From positions 50,820 to 114,819 of the forward strand of contig NZ_LXSL01000012.1 in assembly GCF_001648355.1 (NCBI RefSeq): a stretch of 64,000 nucleotides of DNA, in the 5' to 3' direction. Made by a program: the position numbers and the translations under genes. The DNA is from Eikenella longinqua. Its GTDB lineage: Bacteria > Pseudomonadota > Gammaproteobacteria > Burkholderiales > Neisseriaceae. Positions within the stretch are counted from its first letter, which is position 1, and each line of letters begins with the position of its first letter. The notes beneath the pieces were generated by a model that searched no databases, had not been told where the DNA came from, and saw only the letters and a program-made list of their open reading frames with translations. This document shows, one piece after another, positions 61,631 to 64,000 of the stretch.

Positions 61631-62005
61631 ATGAAACGCCACCCGCTGCTGATTCCGCTGTCGCAAGACCATCATCATTCGCTGGCCATGTGCGCCCGCA
61701 TCCTGCGCGACCCCGCCGCCGACCACCGCGCCGATTTCCTCGGCCACCAAGCCGACCTGCTGGCGCACTTTGCCGAAGAAGAACGGCTGTTTGCACCGTG
61801 GTGGGGCAAGCTGGCGCAAACGGCCATGCGGCAGCGCTTTGAAAGCGATCACGCGCTGCTGCGCCAAATGCTGGCCGCGCCCGAGCTGGACAATCCGGAT
61901 TGGCTGAAAAACTTTGCCGAAACCCTGCGCGGCCATGCGCGATTTGAAGAGCGGGAGCTGTTTCAGGCTTTGCAGGAGGTGTTGCCGGAAGAAGAGGCTA
62001 CCTGA
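61631..62005 (+). CDS. Hemerythrin-domain protein
   Basis: 124 residues from ATG 61631. Metal-ligand pattern of the hemerythrin HHE fold: SQDHHHSL, then HFAEEERLF, ESDHALL and GHARFEERELF. Such domains bind a di-iron centre and sense or store oxygen, or help repair iron-sulfur clusters after nitrosative stress. The stop is supplied by a DUS (Glu-Ala-Thr-TGA). Divergent from hemC. Confidence 0.85.
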   Translation: MKRHPLLIPLSQDHHHSLAMCARILRDPAADHRADFLGHQADLLAHFAEEERLFAPWWGKLAQTAMRQRFESDHALLRQMLAAPELDNPDWLKNFAETLRGHARFEERELFQALQEVLPEEEAT

Positions 62006-62010
62006 AAAAC

Positions 62011-62056
62011 CAAGCCGCGGGCATTTTGTTCGCGGCTTGATTTTTCAGGTAGCCCC
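62011..62056 (+). terminator. Terminator after the hemerythrin gene
   Basis: CAAGCCGCG (62011-62019) pairs with CGCGGCTTG (62031-62039) followed by ATTTTT; an outer DUS pair (61995 and 62044) encloses it. Confidence 0.8.
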
Positions 62057-62062
62057 TAAAGC

Positions 62063-62644
62063 TCACATCTTGGCAATCCCCACGCTTTCGCGCACATAAA
62101 GCCCAGGCTCGCGCACCAATTTGGCGATAAAGTCGGCGATGCTGCACTTGGAAACCTGGCTGCCTTGGAACGGTTCGCCTTTTAGCGTCAGGCGGTAGTT
62201 GATTTCTTTGGCACAGGTAAACCAGGCGTGGCGGATAAGGGTGTAGTCCAAATCCGAAGCTTCGATCACGGCCGCGCTTTGACGGTAGGGCTCCCAAATC
62301 GCGCCGTGGCTTTCGCCCGTTTCGCCGTAAATTCCCATCGAGCTAATCCACACCAGCCGCTTCACGCCCGCCGCGTGCATGGCGCGCACGGTGTTTCGCG
62401 CCATCTCTTGGAGGCTACCTGAAAGATTGGCGTAAACCAGCGTTTTGCCCTGCATGGCGGCGGTTAGCGTGCCGGTGTCCATCACGTCGCCTTCAACGAT
62501 TTGCACGCGGCCGCCCGCCATGTGTTGCAGGCGCTTTGCATGGCGCAAAAACAGGGTGAGCTCGGCATCGGTTTCGTCTAAAAGCACGGGGATCACGCTG
62601 CGCGCCAAACCGCCGTTTGCGCCGAGGATTAAAACATGCTGCAT
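62063..62644 (-). CDS. NAD(P)-binding oxidoreductase (atypical SDR)
   Basis: 193 residues. Rossmann motif ILGANGGLARSVIPVL at 5-20, acidic EGDVMD, and KRLVWISSMGIYGE. No YxxxK pair in the usual place, as in the NmrA/HSCARG-like atypical SDR group. A DUS is in frame as LSGSLQE. It is divergent from the lysR pseudogene, the common layout of a LysR regulator and its target. Confidence 0.85.
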   Translation of the reverse strand: MQHVLILGANGGLARSVIPVLLDETDAELTLFLRHAKRLQHMAGGRVQIVEGDVMDTGTLTAAMQGKTLVYANLSGSLQEMARNTVRAMHAAGVKRLVWISSMGIYGETGESHGAIWEPYRQSAAVIEASDLDYTLIRHAWFTCAKEINYRLTLKGEPFQGSQVSKCSIADFIAKLVREPGLYVRESVGIAKM

Positions 62645-62753
62645 GGTGTTGTGGCTCCTGGGTTGGTTGGGATAAGTGCATTATAGGCGGCGCCTGTGTG
62701 CTTGATTAGCCGGTGATTTTTGATTAGGCTTATGAGCGGATTTCATGAAACCG

Positions 62754-62785
62754 GTATTCGGAGCAATCAGTATTCGGAGCAATCA
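62754..62785 (+). repeat. 16-base tandem duplication over the lysR ribosome-binding site
   Basis: GTATTCGGAGCAATCA occurs twice in direct tandem (62754-62769 and 62770-62785), each with GGAG; the second ends one base before ATG 62787. Confidence 0.85.
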
Positions 62786-62786
62786 A

Positions 62787-63674
62787 ATGAAAGAAAACCT
62801 CAACGACCTGCGCGCCTTTGTTACCGTGGCGCAGGCGGGCAGCTTTACCAAAGCCGCGCAACAAGTGGGCGTGTCGCAATCGGCCTTGAGCCACACCATA
62901 CGCGGCATGGAAAGCCGTTTGAAAGTCAAGCTGCTCCAGCGTACCACCCGCAGCGTTTCCACCACCGAAGCGGGCGAGCGGCTGTTTCAAAAACTGCTGC
63001 CGCTGTTTGACGGCATCGACAGCGCGATGAACGATTTGGGCGAAACCGACGGCGAAGTGCGCGGCAGATTGCGGATTAACGGCACGGAGCACGTGTTCAA
63101 CGTCGTCCTGCGCGACAAATTCATGCGATTTATGCAGTAATATCCGCTGGTGTCTTTGGAGCTGGTTGGCGAAACCCGCTTTTCCGACATCGTGGCCGAA
63201 CGCTTCGACGCGGGCATCCGCTTGGGCGATGATGTGCAAAAAGACATGATTGCCGTGCGCGTGTCGCCCGATATGCAGATGTGCGCCGTTGCCGCCCCGG
63301 GCTACCTGAAAATATATGGCACGCCCAAAACGCCGTTTGAGCTGACTGAACACCAATGCATCAGCCTGTCTTTGTCTTCCGGCGGCACGCTTGCTTGGGA
63401 ATTCCTCGACCCGATTACCGGCAAAACCGCCAAAATCCGCCCGCAAGGCCGCTTCACCGCCAACGCCTCGCCCGTGTTGGTTTCCGCCGCCCAAGCAGGC
63501 ATCGGCATCGCGTGGACGCCTAAAGACATGGTGGCAAAAGAACTCGCCGACGGCAGCCTCACCGAAATCCTGGCCGACTGGCGCATGAGCTACACGGGCT
63601 ACCATCTCTACTATTCCGACCGGCGGGCAGATTCGCCGCTCTTCGGGGCTTTGGTAAAGTGTTTGAAAGAATAA
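62787..63674 (+). pseudogene. LysR family regulator with in-frame stop
   Basis: From ATG 62787 the frame gives a normal LysR helix-turn-helix (LNDLRAFVTVAQAGSFTKAAQQVGVSQSALSHTIRGMESRL) and linker, then TAA at 63138-63140 after KFMRFMQ, then continues in the same frame with a full substrate-binding domain (YPLVSLELVGE to the end at 63674). Repairing one codon gives about 295 residues, the family length. A DUS is in frame as GYLKI. Divergent from the oxidoreductase gene, its probable former target. The N-terminal 117 residues could still be made and bind DNA. Confidence 0.85.
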
Positions 63675-63699
63675 GGAGAAGGGTGGGGAAAGAATAGAA

Positions 63700-63757
63700 A
63701 GGCTACCTGAAAACTTAGCGCAGCGGAGTTTCTGCGAAACTAAAATCGGGTAGCCAT
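63700..63757. repeat. Decayed DUS-flanked repeat after lysR
   Basis: A DUS at 63701, GCGCAGCGGAGTTTCTGCG and a closing degenerate DUS (TCGGGTAGCC). Confidence 0.6.
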
Positions 63758-63770
63758 AATGCAAAATAAA

Positions 63771-63797
63771 ACAGCCCGAAAAATCGGGCTGTTTTTG
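63771..63797 (+). terminator. Intrinsic terminator near the right edge
   Basis: ACAGCCCGA (63771-63779), loop AAAA, TCGGGCTGT (63784-63792), then TTTTT. Not DUS-based. Ends transcription past the lysR pseudogene or serves an element to the right. Confidence 0.85.
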
Positions 63798-63873
63798 CTT
63801 GATGGTGACAATGAGACTTGAATTAATGATTTAATTCATTGTTTATAATATATTTTATTTTAATGTTATGTTG

Positions 63874-63896
63874 ATATACCCCCAAATATACCCCCA
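63874..63896. repeat. Two direct ATATACCCCCA repeats in an AT-rich edge region
   Basis: ATATACCCCCA at 63874-63884 and 63886-63896 (12-base period) next to an AT-rich stretch (63820-63870). A frame from ATG 63868 stays open to the window end but is too short to identify. Short GGGGGTATA-like direct repeats of this kind often lie beside tyrosine-integrase genes; nothing else in 63800-64000 can be named. Confidence 0.5.
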
Positions 63897-64000
63897 TTTT
63901 GCACAAGTCAAAACTTTTCCCCTGCCTCGCGCGCGCGATGCCCGCATTCCGAAGGTGCAAATTCTGCAGGTTGGGGCATTGCATGGGATTGATGTTTCAA

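Noticed and set aside
1..64000. CRISPR array suggested by the many short identical repeats
   Set aside because: The repeats are 12 bases, occur in both orientations and at irregular spacing inside and between genes; they are DNA uptake sequences. No cas gene is present.
63868..64000. Open frame from ATG 63868 to the right edge as a gene start
   Set aside because: Forty-four codons without a recognisable motif or ribosome-binding site; cannot be supported.

Overview
The window is a Neisseriaceae chromosome segment, most probably Eikenella. The main evidence is the 12-base word AGGCTACCTGAA and its reverse complement. This is the DNA uptake sequence dialect known for Eikenella (AG-eikDUS), and I count roughly 130 core copies by eye, about one per 0.5 kb. 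Many copies form inverted pairs behind genes. GC is high, and gene content and order (complete dcw cluster, holB-pilZ-tatD, tsaE-amiC, engB beside cytochrome c4 and resB) match the family.

Layout. 1-2.5 kb (minus): partial resB, a PepSY protein, a BOF/YgiW protein and di-haem cytochrome c4. 2.6-5.2 kb (plus): engB, tsaE, amiC. 5.4-9.2 kb (minus): a two-component pair, SirB2-like protein, a hypothetical and a methyltransferase. 9.3-18.4 kb: gshA, a broken small gene, trpS, class 1A pyrD, hslO, hldD, a GNAT protein and a MidA-like methyltransferase. 18.5-38.5 kb (plus): an uninterrupted-direction dcw cluster from mraZ to ftsZ with three extra ORFs, one carrying an in-frame stop. 38.6-41.5 kb (minus): tatD, pilZ, holB, dedA. 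41.7-46.1 kb (plus): an unfamiliar set of a membrane-anchor ORF running into an ATP-grasp ligase, a GNAT/FemAB-like acyltransferase, an 88-residue protein and a Rieske oxygenase. This is the best candidate here for an undescribed biosynthetic system. 46.2-53.2 kb: HAD phosphatase, tRNA-Gly(CCC), a Dcu transporter, NhaC antiporter, ilvD. 53.4-54.6 kb: two tandem SH3-domain secreted proteins. 54.8-58.5 kb (minus): a zinc ABC transporter operon with two foreign-looking small genes inside it and two Zur-like boxes in front. 58.7-64 kb: a PotF-like lipoprotein, a small periplasmic protein, frameshifted hemC, a hemerythrin, an NAD(P)-binding oxidoreductase, a lysR pseudogene and an AT-rich right edge.

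Biology. The dcw cluster makes lipid II from UDP-MurNAc (murC, murD, murE, murF, mraY, murG, ddl) and builds the septum (ftsL, ftsI, ftsW, ftsQ, ftsA, ftsZ), with MraZ boxes at its front. A C4-dicarboxylate exchanger and a fumarate-type dihydroorotate dehydrogenase fit a facultative anaerobe. DUS copies are woven into genes: six genes take their TGA stop from a DUS, and many conserved proteins carry DUS-encoded tetrapeptides (GYLK, RLPE, FQVA, SGSL). Four or five genes look broken (hemC, lysR, the murG-murC ORF, the ORF near 10.8 kb, a remnant at 47 kb), some at homopolymers.
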